DNA of 30,741 bases, from NCBI GenBank assembly GCA_964589825.1, contig CAZPUS010000031.1, forward strand, positions 1 to 30,741, written 5' to 3'. The notes under the pieces are model-generated. The model was not told where the DNA came from, did not search any database, and worked only from the letters and a program-made list of their open reading frames with translations. The DNA is from CAZPUS01 sp964589825. Lineage in GTDB: Bacteria; Fibrobacterota; Chitinivibrionia; Chitinivibrionales; WJKA01. The position numbers and the translations under genes were made by a program. This document shows positions 8,623 to 17,196 of this stretch, in pieces; the stretch's first letter is position 1; every line of letters begins with the position of its first letter.

Positions 8623-9420
8623 TTACAACTCCATTAGCCCCGCACGGTAAGCATTCAGATAGGCTTCACAGTACTCATCTCTTCCTGCTAGTGCCTCCGC
8701 CGCAACAATGTTGGCCATCATCCGCGCATCCTTGGGATTGCACACCGCACTGTCGAGTCCCTTTCCAATCGCCATAGTAACAAAGTTCTGGTTAAGGAAC
8801 TTGCGTTTGGGGAGCCCGTACGAGATATTCGACAATCCACAGATGGTATGTACCCCCGGAAAGGTGCGCATAATCTCATCAACCGTATTCATAAATTCCA
8901 TTCCATACGTTTTATCGGTCGAGAGCGGCTGTACCAGCGGATCAACAAATATATTTTCCAGCGCAACGCCTTTGCCGGTAAGATTGTTGATAAGCTTGTC
9001 CGCAATTTTCATACGATCGTCTTTTGTGGTGGGCATCGCATCGTCAGACATACACAGAGCCACCACTTTTCTGTCGTTCTGTGTCACGAACGGAAGCATC
9101 GCATCGTAACGTTCCCGTTCCAACGATATGGAATTGATCATGGGAGTACCTTTATGGACTTCGAGCGCTTTCTCTATTGCAGCAGGATTCGGGCTGTCGA
9201 TACAGCAGGGTATATCAACCGTTTCCTGCACTGTGGTAACCAGCCATGAGAGATATTCGACCTCTTTGTTTACAAACACACCTGCATTCACGTCGATAAA
9301 GTCAGCTCCCCCGTCGACCTGTTCCTGGGCGAGTTGTTGAATTCCTTCGGCATTTTTCTCCTCGATAAGGGGACGTACCGATTTTCGACTCGCGTTTATC
9401 AATTCTCCGATAATATTCAT
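8623..9420 (-). CDS. methyltetrahydrofolate:corrinoid methyltransferase (pterin-binding, MtgA/MeTr-like)
   Basis: A 265-residue pterin-binding TIM-barrel enzyme that moves a methyl group between a corrinoid protein and tetrahydrofolate. The family signatures are ADFIDVNAG at 39-47 (Asp43 and Asn45 positioned for the pterin), CIDSPNP at 73-79 and INSIS at 95-99, with a late GLSNISYG loop. The length matches stand-alone MeTr/AcsE/MtgA rather than MetH. The start is supported by AAGGAG 7 nt upstream. It follows the hydantoinase-like gene after 188 bp that hold no visible gene. With the corrinoid protein and MttB paralogues upstream, it most likely accepts methyl groups onto folate during demethylation of a quaternary amine, as MtgA does in Desulfitobacterium. 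The reverse direction cannot be excluded. Confidence 0.87.
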   Translation of the reverse strand: MNIIGELINASRKSVRPLIEEKNAEGIQQLAQEQVDGGADFIDVNAGVFVNKEVEYLSWLVTTVQETVDIPCCIDSPNPAAIEKALEVHKGTPMINSISLERERYDAMLPFVTQNDRKVVALCMSDDAMPTTKDDRMKIADKLINNLTGKGVALENIFVDPLVQPLSTDKTYGMEFMNTVDEIMRTFPGVHTICGLSNISYGLPKRKFLNQNFVTMAIGKGLDSAVCNPKDARMMANIVAAEALAGRDEYCEAYLNAYRAGLMEL

Positions 9421-9608
9421 TTATATACTCCTTTCGTACTATTTGGACAGATGAAGCACTATATCATTGATTTGGTGTGCCCCCCGGTCCTCGACCCTAC
9501 GCTTATGCACAATGACTAAAAAAATCAAACTCTGCACAGATCTCTCGGAGCAGTACTGCTGTATCCACCATCCGGTCCTCTGCCTTCGAGGGAAAAAGTA
9601 ACCAGGGG

Positions 9609-11648
9609 CTAATTGTTTGCCGCATCCTCATCGAAAAGCGTCGGATTGCCAAACGCTTTTGCAAGAATCCGCTGCAGTGCACCTTCACTAACAAATTCAA
9701 GGTCGAGTTGGGGATGCTGTGCCCCGGCTTCTTCCGCCCCGGCACGAGCGAGCTTTGTCACCATATCCTCTGCATAGCTGGCAGCCGCATCTTCTTCCTC
9801 GAAATTCCTGCGATCTCCGTCGATCTGCACCATGTAGGTATACGTATCCTCGGTTTCGCGTGTGTAAAGAATCGCCTCTTTGTGTACCATCACCGATCCG
9901 GCAACCGCGCCGACCGCATTCGCCGCATGGTAGGAATCGGGAAGTACGAACGGCGCATTGAGTTTTTCCGCGGCTTTACGTATAAACACATCGGCAGGTG
10001 CACCGATACCGACGAGCGATATCTCCGCATTGATCGTCACCGACATGCCGCTTCTGCTCTCATCCACCGCCTGTTCAAACAGCCAGCGTCCCCACGAATC
10101 ATCGATAGAATCAGGCACGTTGTCGTCGTGACGTTGCTGGACGAGAAACACAATTACCTCCTCCACGATTCTGTTCACTATATGGTCGAAAACAGATACA
10201 AGAAGGGAGTCGTATTCCCAATCCTCGATCTCGCATTTCATTTCTATAGCAGATCGTGCCACTTCACTGCACCACTCATTCATCTGTCCTACCGCATGGA
10301 GCACATCGGTGGGTGCGAGTGTGGCTGTCTCTATATACCCGTGATGCAGAAGTTCGGTCACCCCGAGCTGCACCCCGTGATGCACCCCGATCGTATTAAA
10401 AATCTCACGCAGGCTCATTGGACGTTGGTTGAGCAGCTTGATAAGCTCTTTCCTTCGTTCGTTCCCGCTGGCGTGACGCAGATCTATTTTTTTGGGTGCG
10501 TACCAGTATTCAAGGTCCTCATGCGTAACCTGACCCCGTTTTCGTTTTTTTAGAGAGAGTATCTCTTCTCTGATTGCGGGAAACTGAGCAGCAAGTCTGC
10601 ATAGCGGAATCACCCTGTCGGGCCCGATATGGATTTTGTGTTCTTTCGCAAGGGTAATCCGGCTGTCGCAGCCTACGCATGCAGTACGAATAGCTGCCGC
10701 TTTTATCGCCGTTTCCACTTCTCCAACCCTTGTTCCTTCTTCTGCAACAGTGACCCGCCCATGATCGACCAGCGCAATATCGGTAGTCGTTCCTCCCATG
10801 TCAACCATGAGCGCGGTATTTTTCCGCGACAGAAAGTGCCCGCCCATCGCACTCGCCGCAGGTCCGGAAAGCACGGTTTCCACCGGTTTTGCGATCGCTT
10901 CCTTATACGGCATCAAAGAACCGTCACCTTTTACTATCATGAGCGGAGCTTCAATATTCCTCTGGGCTAACGCACGATGCATGGCATCGATAAACTCTTT
11001 CATTACCGCGACAAGAGACGCATTGATTGCCGCGGTTGCAGCTCTTTTTATAGAGTCGAGTTTAGTAGAAAGCTGGTGACCGCTTACCACCGGCAAATCG
11101 CTCTCGCTTCGCACTATTTCATATACTTTTTCTTCGTGTTCCGAATTAAGCGGGCTGAAATAGCTCGATATCGCGAACACATCGACCTTTTTTTTGTTTT
11201 TTTCTATCCAATTGCGAATGCCCTCTGTATCGAGCGGCTCTTTTTCCTGACCGTTCGAACTATGTCCGCCTTTAAAATAGCCTTTTTTTTCGGCCTGAAG
11301 GCTTTTATCGAGTTTATAGCTTTTAATAAGATCACGATCATAGCCGATAAGCAACAACCCGACTCTGCGCGTCTTATTCTCTGCGATCGAATTGGTGGCG
11401 AGGGTACTCGATATACCGACAAGCTTGATTTTTTTCGGATCGTCCACAGGAAGACGATGGAGTACATCGACGATCCCCTTTGCGAGATCATCGCGCGTGG
11501 TAAGGCTCTTTTCTGCAGCCAGTACGGTCCGGCTCGCATAATCCATTACGACTCCATCGGTAAATGTACCGCCGGTATCGATACCTATTACCAGGTCACC
11601 ATGGTTTTTATGTTCGTTCGTTTGTTGCGTGTGAGATTCCTGTGTCAT
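9609..11648 (-). CDS. hydantoinase/oxoprolinase-family ASKHA ATPase, possible corrinoid reactivator
   Basis: A 679-residue protein of the HyuA/oxoprolinase A family, built on the acetate kinase/Hsp70/actin fold. Phosphate loop 1 is IGIDTGGTFTDG at about 21-32, phosphate loop 2 is MVDMGGTTTD at 281-290, and an adenosine-type loop VGIGAPADVF is at 547-556. Between them, about 395-450 looks like a winged-helix-type insert, and a CVGC pair sits at 324-327. True hydantoinases and oxoprolinases usually need a B subunit; none is encoded here. In this methyl cluster the place normally taken by a corrinoid-reductive-activation protein (RACE/RamA) is empty, so I infer that this ATPase keeps the corrinoid protein active. 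It has no ferredoxin domain. AAGGAG lies 8 nt before the ATG. The family is firm; the role is a hypothesis. Confidence 0.75.
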   Translation of the reverse strand: MTQESHTQQTNEHKNHGDLVIGIDTGGTFTDGVVMDYASRTVLAAEKSLTTRDDLAKGIVDVLHRLPVDDPKKIKLVGISSTLATNSIAENKTRRVGLLLIGYDRDLIKSYKLDKSLQAEKKGYFKGGHSSNGQEKEPLDTEGIRNWIEKNKKKVDVFAISSYFSPLNSEHEEKVYEIVRSESDLPVVSGHQLSTKLDSIKRAATAAINASLVAVMKEFIDAMHRALAQRNIEAPLMIVKGDGSLMPYKEAIAKPVETVLSGPAASAMGGHFLSRKNTALMVDMGGTTTDIALVDHGRVTVAEEGTRVGEVETAIKAAAIRTACVGCDSRITLAKEHKIHIGPDRVIPLCRLAAQFPAIREEILSLKKRKRGQVTHEDLEYWYAPKKIDLRHASGNERRKELIKLLNQRPMSLREIFNTIGVHHGVQLGVTELLHHGYIETATLAPTDVLHAVGQMNEWCSEVARSAIEMKCEIEDWEYDSLLVSVFDHIVNRIVEEVIVFLVQQRHDDNVPDSIDDSWGRWLFEQAVDESRSGMSVTINAEISLVGIGAPADVFIRKAAEKLNAPFVLPDSYHAANAVGAVAGSVMVHKEAILYTRETEDTYTYMVQIDGDRRNFEEEDAAASYAEDMVTKLARAGAEEAGAQHPQLDLEFVSEGALQRILAKAFGNPTLFDEDAANN

Positions 11649-11720
11649 AAGATACGCTCCTTTGGTGAAATAAGCGCCTCCATTCCACCTTATTCCTCTT
11701 TACGCCCCGTGCGTCAGGTT

Positions 11721-11757
11721 AAAAAGACGGGGGAATGTTGTCCCCCGTCTTTTTTTT
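11721..11757 (-). terminator. rho-independent terminator inside the methyl cluster
   Basis: A stem of at least 10 bp (AAGACGGGGG pairing with CCCCCGTCTT, 8-nt loop) is flanked by A5 on one side and T8 on the other, so it can work in both directions. On the minus strand it follows the stop of the second MttB gene by about 12 bp and ends in a U5 run. It lies before the hydantoinase-like gene, which shows no obvious promoter of its own, so partial read-through is likely. Confidence 0.88.
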
Positions 11758-11769
11758 GTCAGTGAATTA

Positions 11770-13239
11770 TTACTGGGCCTTCATCCGCTCTTCGGCCTTC
11801 TGGAGAATATCGTCTATATCCTTTTTGGCTTGGGCCGGTACATCGTTGATGGGTCCTTCGAAATTTTCGATGATATCGCGGGTTTTGTCCACAATCCGGT
11901 CACGCATCGTCTTCTTTCCTTTTTCTTCCCATCCCTCGTAGCTGTCACGATCCATAAGCGACGGACGCCAGTGCTTTCTCGACCATTTCATAGTATGATC
12001 GTGATAGAGGTAATGGCCTCCGGGTCCCGCTTCTGCGATCTGATCGACCGCCATTGTCTCCTCGTTGACCTGGATACCACCTTCGATTATACGGGCCATA
12101 CCGATTATCTCGTCATCCATGACCAGCTGAAATACGTCCCCGGTTTTACCCGATTCGGTATATCCGTTGTCATGCACGAAATTGGGACCGCTCAGCATTG
12201 CGGCATGCACCGACAACGCGGCTTCGATACCGGACTGCACCTCGAGTTTCTTTGTATCGGTACATCCGGACTGTGAAAACATCGGCAAATTGAGGTACTT
12301 ACACATTTCGGTAAGTGCGGCACTCAGAAGACTCAGCTCCGGCGCGCCATAGGAATAGATCGAGCGACGCATATCGAGTATCGACTGCACGCCGCCTATG
12401 ATGATGCATGTGCCGGGGTTCATAAGCTGAGAAACCACCACACCAACCATCGACTCTGACAGCGCGACAACAAGCTGTCCCGCATGAGTCGCCGGAACGG
12501 TGCCACCACCTATCGCACAAGGGCTGTAGACCTGCGGGATACGGTTTTGGGCACAGTAGACGCATTTGTCCATGGCGTGATGATCGCTTACCAGCGGAGA
12601 GATCGGCTCACCGTAATGAATAAAATTGGGACGCTTTTTGAATTCTTCCTCACCACCCGCCATAACGATACCGATGCGATGCAAATCAGCGCAATTGGCA
12701 CGGTTGAACGCCCAGTTCATAATCGGCTTTGTGGTGTTCTGGATCATATCCGCAAATTCGTACACATCGGCAAGACCGTTTGTTACATCGCTTATCGATC
12801 CAAGGCTCTGTACATACCCGATATTGGGCAGTGCTTCACACACCTTTGCAACGGTGGTTGCATCCTTTCGCAGATATTTTCGACGCTCGAGAGTGTCGGG
12901 ATCGTTAAAATACGGCGGCGTAGGACCGGGACCGAAGTAGCTGCGATTTCGTTCCACATAGCACATCTCCTCACCTTTCCAGCTGTAAATCGTGGTGGTG
13001 GGAGGAAGCGTGCCGAGTGCCTCACGCACTTTCTGTGGTGGAATTTTAACCCTGATGCCGTCGACACGACAGCCGTGCTTTTTGAGGAGCTCCCGGGCCT
13101 CTTCGTGATGCACGTCTGCACCCGTATCGCTAAGGGTTTTTATCATTCCATTGAATATCGTCTCTTTCTGATCGTCGGAAAGCAGCTGAAACTGCGGTGT
13201 TAGATTCGCGGTAAAATTGGTGCGAGTACCGGATCCCAT
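11770..13239 (-). CDS. MttB-family (trimethylamine/betaine) corrinoid methyltransferase, paralogue 2
   Basis: A 489-residue TIM-barrel protein of the MttB superfamily (COG5598), whose members transfer a methyl group from quaternary or tertiary amines to a cognate corrinoid protein. The frame is open throughout and ends in TAA, so there is no in-frame amber codon and it is a non-pyrrolysine member, like MtgB, the glycine betaine enzyme of Desulfitobacterium. Motifs shared with the neighbouring paralogue include SYGAPELSL, an FVHDNGYTESG segment and PGGHYLYHDHT. AAGGAG lies 7 nt before the ATG. It follows paralogue 1 after about 50 bp and is itself followed by a strong terminator. Two paralogues could split successive demethylation steps or different substrates; the actual amine cannot be read from sequence. 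Confidence 0.88.
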   Translation of the reverse strand: MGSGTRTNFTANLTPQFQLLSDDQKETIFNGMIKTLSDTGADVHHEEARELLKKHGCRVDGIRVKIPPQKVREALGTLPPTTTIYSWKGEEMCYVERNRSYFGPGPTPPYFNDPDTLERRKYLRKDATTVAKVCEALPNIGYVQSLGSISDVTNGLADVYEFADMIQNTTKPIMNWAFNRANCADLHRIGIVMAGGEEEFKKRPNFIHYGEPISPLVSDHHAMDKCVYCAQNRIPQVYSPCAIGGGTVPATHAGQLVVALSESMVGVVVSQLMNPGTCIIIGGVQSILDMRRSIYSYGAPELSLLSAALTEMCKYLNLPMFSQSGCTDTKKLEVQSGIEAALSVHAAMLSGPNFVHDNGYTESGKTGDVFQLVMDDEIIGMARIIEGGIQVNEETMAVDQIAEAGPGGHYLYHDHTMKWSRKHWRPSLMDRDSYEGWEEKGKKTMRDRIVDKTRDIIENFEGPINDVPAQAKKDIDDILQKAEERMKAQ

Positions 13240-13290
13240 AATAAGGCTCCTTTATGGTAAAATTCGGGATAAATCCATAATGCTTCTCGA

Positions 13291-14739
13291 TTATGAATGA
13301 CGCTCTTCTGCAGCATCGATAATTTGTTCCATCTCTTTTTTCTGGTCGTCAGGGATGGGCGTCGGCTCGTGTTCAGCGAGAATGCGATCGACCTCTTCTT
13401 TTATACGGTCGGACATCGTCTTTGCACCCTCACTCTGCCAGGTTTCCCAGTCGGCACGATCCTGCAGCTTCGGCATATACCATTCGCGCCAGTGTTCAAA
13501 GGTGTGATCCGAGGTTACAAACTCACCTCCCGGACCTTTTTCATCTATGAGCTTTAGCGCGAGATGTTCGTCATCGGTGTTGATACCTTTGGCAAACTGG
13601 CGTACCATACCGATAATCTCGTCATTCATCACCAGGCTTTCGAGCGAAGAGCCTGTACCACTCTGAATGTAGCCGACATCGTGCACCAGGTTCGCACCGG
13701 AGAGCATCGCATAAAAATTGCTCGTGGTGCTTTCGATTGCCGCCTGTTCATCCACGGTTTTCGCATCACTGCAGCCACCGGTGGAGAACATGAGAAGCCC
13801 CAGCCATTTGGCGATTTCACTGTTTGCCGCAGAGGCAAGCGACAGCTCGGGGGCACCGTAGGAATAGGTCGTGGTCATCATGTCCATTACCGTGGTAACC
13901 CCTCCCATAATCAGAGGCATGCCAGGATTCTTCAGATGGCAGAGAACCACCGCCAGGAGTGTTTCACTAAGCGACTGTACCAGCATTCCCGCCATGGTTG
14001 CCGGTGCGGTGGCACCCGAGCTCGGACATGGAGTATACATTGCCGGGATACCTTTTTCGGCAGCAAAAAGAAGCTTCTGGACCGCACTCTTGTCGTTTTT
14101 CAGCGGGGAAATCGGTTCTATATATACCACAAAAAGCGGATGAAGACGAAACTCTTCTTCACCCCCCTGAAGTACACACGCCATTTTGTAAATATCTTCA
14201 AGCCCTTCACCGTCCACACTCGTAACGACGAACGGTTTTGTGCATCCTTCGGCCATGGCCATGAACTGATGCCGGTCATAGGTCATGGGGTTGGGACAAT
14301 CGTTTACCAGTCCGTTGGACATAAAAAAATCGTAGTTGGGCAGATGATCAACGATGCGCGCACTGTCGTACACGTCCTGCCGGGTACAGCGCCTGCGTTT
14401 TCCCGTTTTTCTGTCGAGGGTAAACGGAAGGTCAGACCCGGTGCCGAATCCCACGTTATCCTTCTGCAGTCTCAGGCCGTTGGCGCCACCCCGGCCACGA
14501 AGAGATATTTTGCGGGGATAATTGCGTAATGCACGCTCCACCAGTGATATCGGAACACGTACGCGATTATCCTTTACCACCGCCTCACTGTTTCTGAAAA
14601 GCTCCAGCGCCTCTTCGTGGAACACATTCGAGCCGGTGTTCTGCAGCACGTCGAGTGCCGAAAAGTACATCTCTTCGATCTGATCGTCTGAAAGAACTCG
14701 AAAGCGCGGTGCTCCGAGAATCTGCTGATTCATTTTCAT
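13291..14739 (-). CDS. MttB-family corrinoid methyltransferase, paralogue 1
   Basis: A 482-residue member of the same MttB superfamily, clearly related to the adjacent paralogue but well diverged. Shared landmarks are the N-terminal FRVLSDDQIEEMYFSALDVL region, EPISPLKNDKSAVQK, SYGAPELSL, GGCSDAK, LVHDVGYIQSG and PGGEFVTSDHT. The frame has no in-frame amber codon and ends in TAA. AAGGAG sits 9 nt before the ATG. The gene directly follows the corrinoid protein, separated by 257 bp that contain a perfect 15-bp hairpin. It is likely to methylate that corrinoid protein from a quaternary amine such as glycine betaine, carnitine, choline or proline betaine; substrate specificity is unknown. The pair looks like an old tandem duplication retained for distinct functions. 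Confidence 0.88.
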   Translation of the reverse strand: MKMNQQILGAPRFRVLSDDQIEEMYFSALDVLQNTGSNVFHEEALELFRNSEAVVKDNRVRVPISLVERALRNYPRKISLRGRGGANGLRLQKDNVGFGTGSDLPFTLDRKTGKRRRCTRQDVYDSARIVDHLPNYDFFMSNGLVNDCPNPMTYDRHQFMAMAEGCTKPFVVTSVDGEGLEDIYKMACVLQGGEEEFRLHPLFVVYIEPISPLKNDKSAVQKLLFAAEKGIPAMYTPCPSSGATAPATMAGMLVQSLSETLLAVVLCHLKNPGMPLIMGGVTTVMDMMTTTYSYGAPELSLASAANSEIAKWLGLLMFSTGGCSDAKTVDEQAAIESTTSNFYAMLSGANLVHDVGYIQSGTGSSLESLVMNDEIIGMVRQFAKGINTDDEHLALKLIDEKGPGGEFVTSDHTFEHWREWYMPKLQDRADWETWQSEGAKTMSDRIKEEVDRILAEHEPTPIPDDQKKEMEQIIDAAEERHS

Positions 14740-14996
14740 AGGATTATTCTCCTTAGCAGGTTAAACCACGTAAAAAGTATCCCCGTACTCTCTGTGCAGA
14801 TTGACACAGTACAGCAACATCTCTTCTTAATACTGTGTTCGCAGAGGCCTACCGGTAAAGCAGCGAAACACCGGGGAGGTACAGTGGTTTGTATTTGCGC
14901 ATATTCAGTAGACAAGCCGGAACGTACAGATCAACTTCTGTACGTTCCGGCAGTTGTATCCATCATTCTACCGTTGAAAACGGGCATAAACAGCCA
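14740..14996 (-). other. 257-bp spacer between corrinoid-protein and MttB genes, hairpin-rich
   Basis: This spacer is far longer than most gaps in the cluster (about 30-60 bp). Besides the perfect hairpin at 14916-14951, weaker stems are possible around 14805-14822 and 14858-14880. There is no convincing gene, no U-tailed terminator and no match to the cobalamin-riboswitch core that I can see. It may set different expression levels for the corrinoid protein and the methyltransferases. Confidence 0.5.
14916..14951 (-). promoter_or_regulatory. perfect 15-bp hairpin downstream of the corrinoid-protein gene
   Basis: The arms 14916-14930 and 14937-14951 are exact reverse complements around a 6-nt loop. 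The stem starts about 45 bp after the corrinoid gene's stop codon. No U-run follows on the minus strand and no T-run on the plus strand. An mRNA-stabilising or processing hairpin is more likely than a classical terminator. Confidence 0.75.
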
Positions 14997-15638
14997 CTAC
15001 GCAGCCGTAGCAAGTTTTTTACCTTCTTCCACCGCATGTGCCGCATTTGCACCGTAGCCGTCCGCACCGATTTCCTGTGCATATTCTTCAGTCACCGGCG
15101 CACCACCGACCATTATTTTTACCTGATCACGAATTCCCGCCTCTTTGAGCGCATTGATCACTTCGCCCATTTTCGGCATCGTGGTTGTCAAGAGCGCCGA
15201 AATCCCGAGGATCTGCGGTTTATGCTCTTTTACCGCGTCAATGAATTTTTGTGACGGCTGATCGATACCGATGTTCACCACCTGAAATCCCGCGCCTTCG
15301 AACATCATGGCGACGAGGTCTTTACCAATATCGTGCAGGTCGCCCTCGACCGTACCGATAACCATTACACCGGTACCGCTGCTGTCCGAATCCGACAGCT
15401 TGGGACGTACGATTTCCATTCCGCCGCCCATCGCCTTTGCGCAGCGAAGCACTTCGGGAATGAACATTTCATTGGCTTTCCAGCGCTGACCTACGATATC
15501 CATACCCGCGACAAGACCGTTGTCCACGATATCGCGCGGATCCGCTCCATTATCGAGCGCTTCCTGTGTAAGTTTTTTGACTTCGTCAATTTTGCCCGAC
15601 ATTAGTGTCTCTGCGATTTTTCCGGCAACTTCAGACAT
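14997..15638 (-). CDS. corrinoid (B12-binding) methyl-carrier protein, MtgC/MttC-like
   Basis: A 213-residue shuttle protein that carries the methyl group on its cobalt. A four-helix cap domain (about 1-85) precedes a Rossmann-like B12 domain with the base-off/His-on motif DLHDIG at 100-105, in which His102 is the lower cobalt ligand. The supporting SALLTTT segment (about 147-153) and the VGGAPV loop near 177-182 that cradles the dimethylbenzimidazole tail are both present. The length matches MtgC/MttC/MtbC-type proteins. A very strong AAAGGAGG lies 6 nt upstream of the ATG, in keeping with the high expression these carriers need. It is placed after ahcY and before the two MttB paralogues, its likely methyl-donor enzymes, with the pterin methyltransferase further downstream as the likely acceptor enzyme. 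Confidence 0.93.
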   Translation of the reverse strand: MSEVAGKIAETLMSGKIDEVKKLTQEALDNGADPRDIVDNGLVAGMDIVGQRWKANEMFIPEVLRCAKAMGGGMEIVRPKLSDSDSSGTGVMVIGTVEGDLHDIGKDLVAMMFEGAGFQVVNIGIDQPSQKFIDAVKEHKPQILGISALLTTTMPKMGEVINALKEAGIRDQVKIMVGGAPVTEEYAQEIGADGYGANAAHAVEEGKKLATAA

Positions 15639-15726
15639 ATGTTTCCTCCTTTAGTATACAAACCGTTTAGATAGACTATGATAAAACTGATTTCATTTTT
15701 GTGCGGTTACACGTGCAGGATACCTG

Positions 15727-17139
15727 TTAGTATCTGTAATGATCCGATTTGTAGGGACCTTCAACAGGTATACCTATATATTCGGCCTGTTCCTGTGTCA
15801 TTTTGGTAAGACCGGCACCAAGCTTGTCAAGGTGAAGACGTGCAACTTCCTCGTCCAGCTGTTTCGAAAGCCGGTACACACCGACCTCTTTCGATTCGTT
15901 CCAGAGATCGATCTGCGCAAGTGTCTGGTTGGTGAAACTGCTTGACATAACAAAACTCGGATGTCCGGTGGCGCACCCAAGATTGACAAGCCGGCCTTCG
16001 GCGAGTATATAAATGGAATTTCCATTCTCGAATGTATAGCGGTCCACGCCGGGCTTAATATTCACCTTCTTGACATCGGGCATTTCATTAAGCTTTACCA
16101 CTTGGATTTCGTTGTCGAAATGGCCTATGTTACATACAATCGCCTGATCTTTCATCAACGCCATATGCTCGGTACGTATTACATCGAGATTACCGGTAGT
16201 GGTAACGTAAATATCGCCCCAGTCGAGCATATTCTCGAGTTTGTCGACTTCGTAGCCGGACATGCACGCCTGCAGGGCACAGATGGGATCGACCTCGGTA
16301 ACCCGAACCCGCGCATTGTTGCTTGCGAACGCCTCGACAACGCCTTTACCGACATCGCCGTAGCCGCATACAACCACGTTTTTGCCTGACAGCATTACAT
16401 CGGTCGCACGCTTTACGCCATCGATTACCGATTCACGACATCCGTAGATATTGTCGAATTTCGATTTGGTAACCGAATCGTTCACATTGATCGCGGGCAC
16501 CAGTAGCGAATTGTCACGTTCGCGCTGATAGAGGCGATGCACACCGGTAGTGGTCTCTTCGGAGACACCGTGCCAGTCCTTCACGACCTTGTGCCAGAAC
16601 TGCGGATCTTGCTTTTGCACGCGTTTAAGCAATGCGTTCTGAATTTTGAGTTCCGCGTGATCGGACTCTTTGCTTTCGAGCATCGACGAATCGTCCTCGC
16701 CATAGTAGCCGCGATGAATCATCAAAGTTGCATCTCCACCATCGTCAACAATAAGGTTGGGTCCCTTGCCGTCAGGCCAGGTCAACGCACTTTTTGTGTA
16801 TTCCCAGTACTCCTCGAGAGACTCACCCTTCCATGCAAACACCGGTACACCGCTGGCGGCAATTGCCGCCGCCGCATGGTCCTGTGTCGAAAAAATATTA
16901 CATGAGGCCCAGCGCACATCAGCACCCAGCTCAACGAGAGTTTCTATGAGCACTGCGGTTTGAATAGTCATATGAAGACTTCCCATTATACGGGCACCTT
17001 TGAGCGGCTTCTGCGCTCCGTATTTTTCCCGTGTCGCGATAAGGCCGGGCATCTCCTTCTCCGCAATTTCAATCTCCTTGCGGCCCCAGTCTGCAAGTTT
17101 TATATCTTTAACTACATAATCCTTTGTCTTTTCTGGCAT
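15727..17139 (-). CDS. ahcY: adenosylhomocysteinase (SAH hydrolase)
   Basis: This enzyme splits S-adenosylhomocysteine, the inhibitory by-product of SAM-dependent methylation, into homocysteine and adenosine using tightly bound NAD. The 470-residue length is that of the longer bacterial form. Visible signatures are SCNIFSTQDHAAAAIA near 79-94, the catalytic TKSKFDN segment (Lys225, Asp229, Asn230), the NAD-binding GYGDVGKG at 259-266 and the C-terminal GPYKSDHYRY that reaches into the partner subunit. GGAGG lies about 4 nt before the ATG. It sits between the adenosine-kinase-like gene and the corrinoid protein. Co-location with metK and the methyltransferase implies that SAH clearance is coupled to a heavy methylation flux. 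Confidence in the function is very high. Confidence 0.97.
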   Translation of the reverse strand: MPEKTKDYVVKDIKLADWGRKEIEIAEKEMPGLIATREKYGAQKPLKGARIMGSLHMTIQTAVLIETLVELGADVRWASCNIFSTQDHAAAAIAASGVPVFAWKGESLEEYWEYTKSALTWPDGKGPNLIVDDGGDATLMIHRGYYGEDDSSMLESKESDHAELKIQNALLKRVQKQDPQFWHKVVKDWHGVSEETTTGVHRLYQRERDNSLLVPAINVNDSVTKSKFDNIYGCRESVIDGVKRATDVMLSGKNVVVCGYGDVGKGVVEAFASNNARVRVTEVDPICALQACMSGYEVDKLENMLDWGDIYVTTTGNLDVIRTEHMALMKDQAIVCNIGHFDNEIQVVKLNEMPDVKKVNIKPGVDRYTFENGNSIYILAEGRLVNLGCATGHPSFVMSSSFTNQTLAQIDLWNESKEVGVYRLSKQLDEEVARLHLDKLGAGLTKMTQEQAEYIGIPVEGPYKSDHYRY

Positions 17140-17196
17140 ATATCCTCCGTTGTAGTATAAAAAAGTAACGTACGTATAATAATTACAGACAATCGG

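Noticed and set aside
9609..11648. True hydantoinase or 5-oxoprolinase
   Set aside because: No B subunit is encoded nearby and the gene is embedded among corrinoid methyl-transfer genes, so a catabolic hydantoinase is less likely.
13564..14529. 321-codon plus-strand frame opposite the first MttB gene
   Set aside because: The antisense frame stays open because of codon bias in a well-supported gene; its composition is not protein-like and it has no ribosome binding site.
11770..14739. Possible pyrrolysine use in the MttB genes
   Set aside because: Both frames run full length without an in-frame TAG and end in TAA, so no amber suppression is needed.
14740..14996. Cobalamin riboswitch before the MttB genes
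   Set aside because: The conserved B12-box core is not visible, and the main structure is a simple perfect hairpin.
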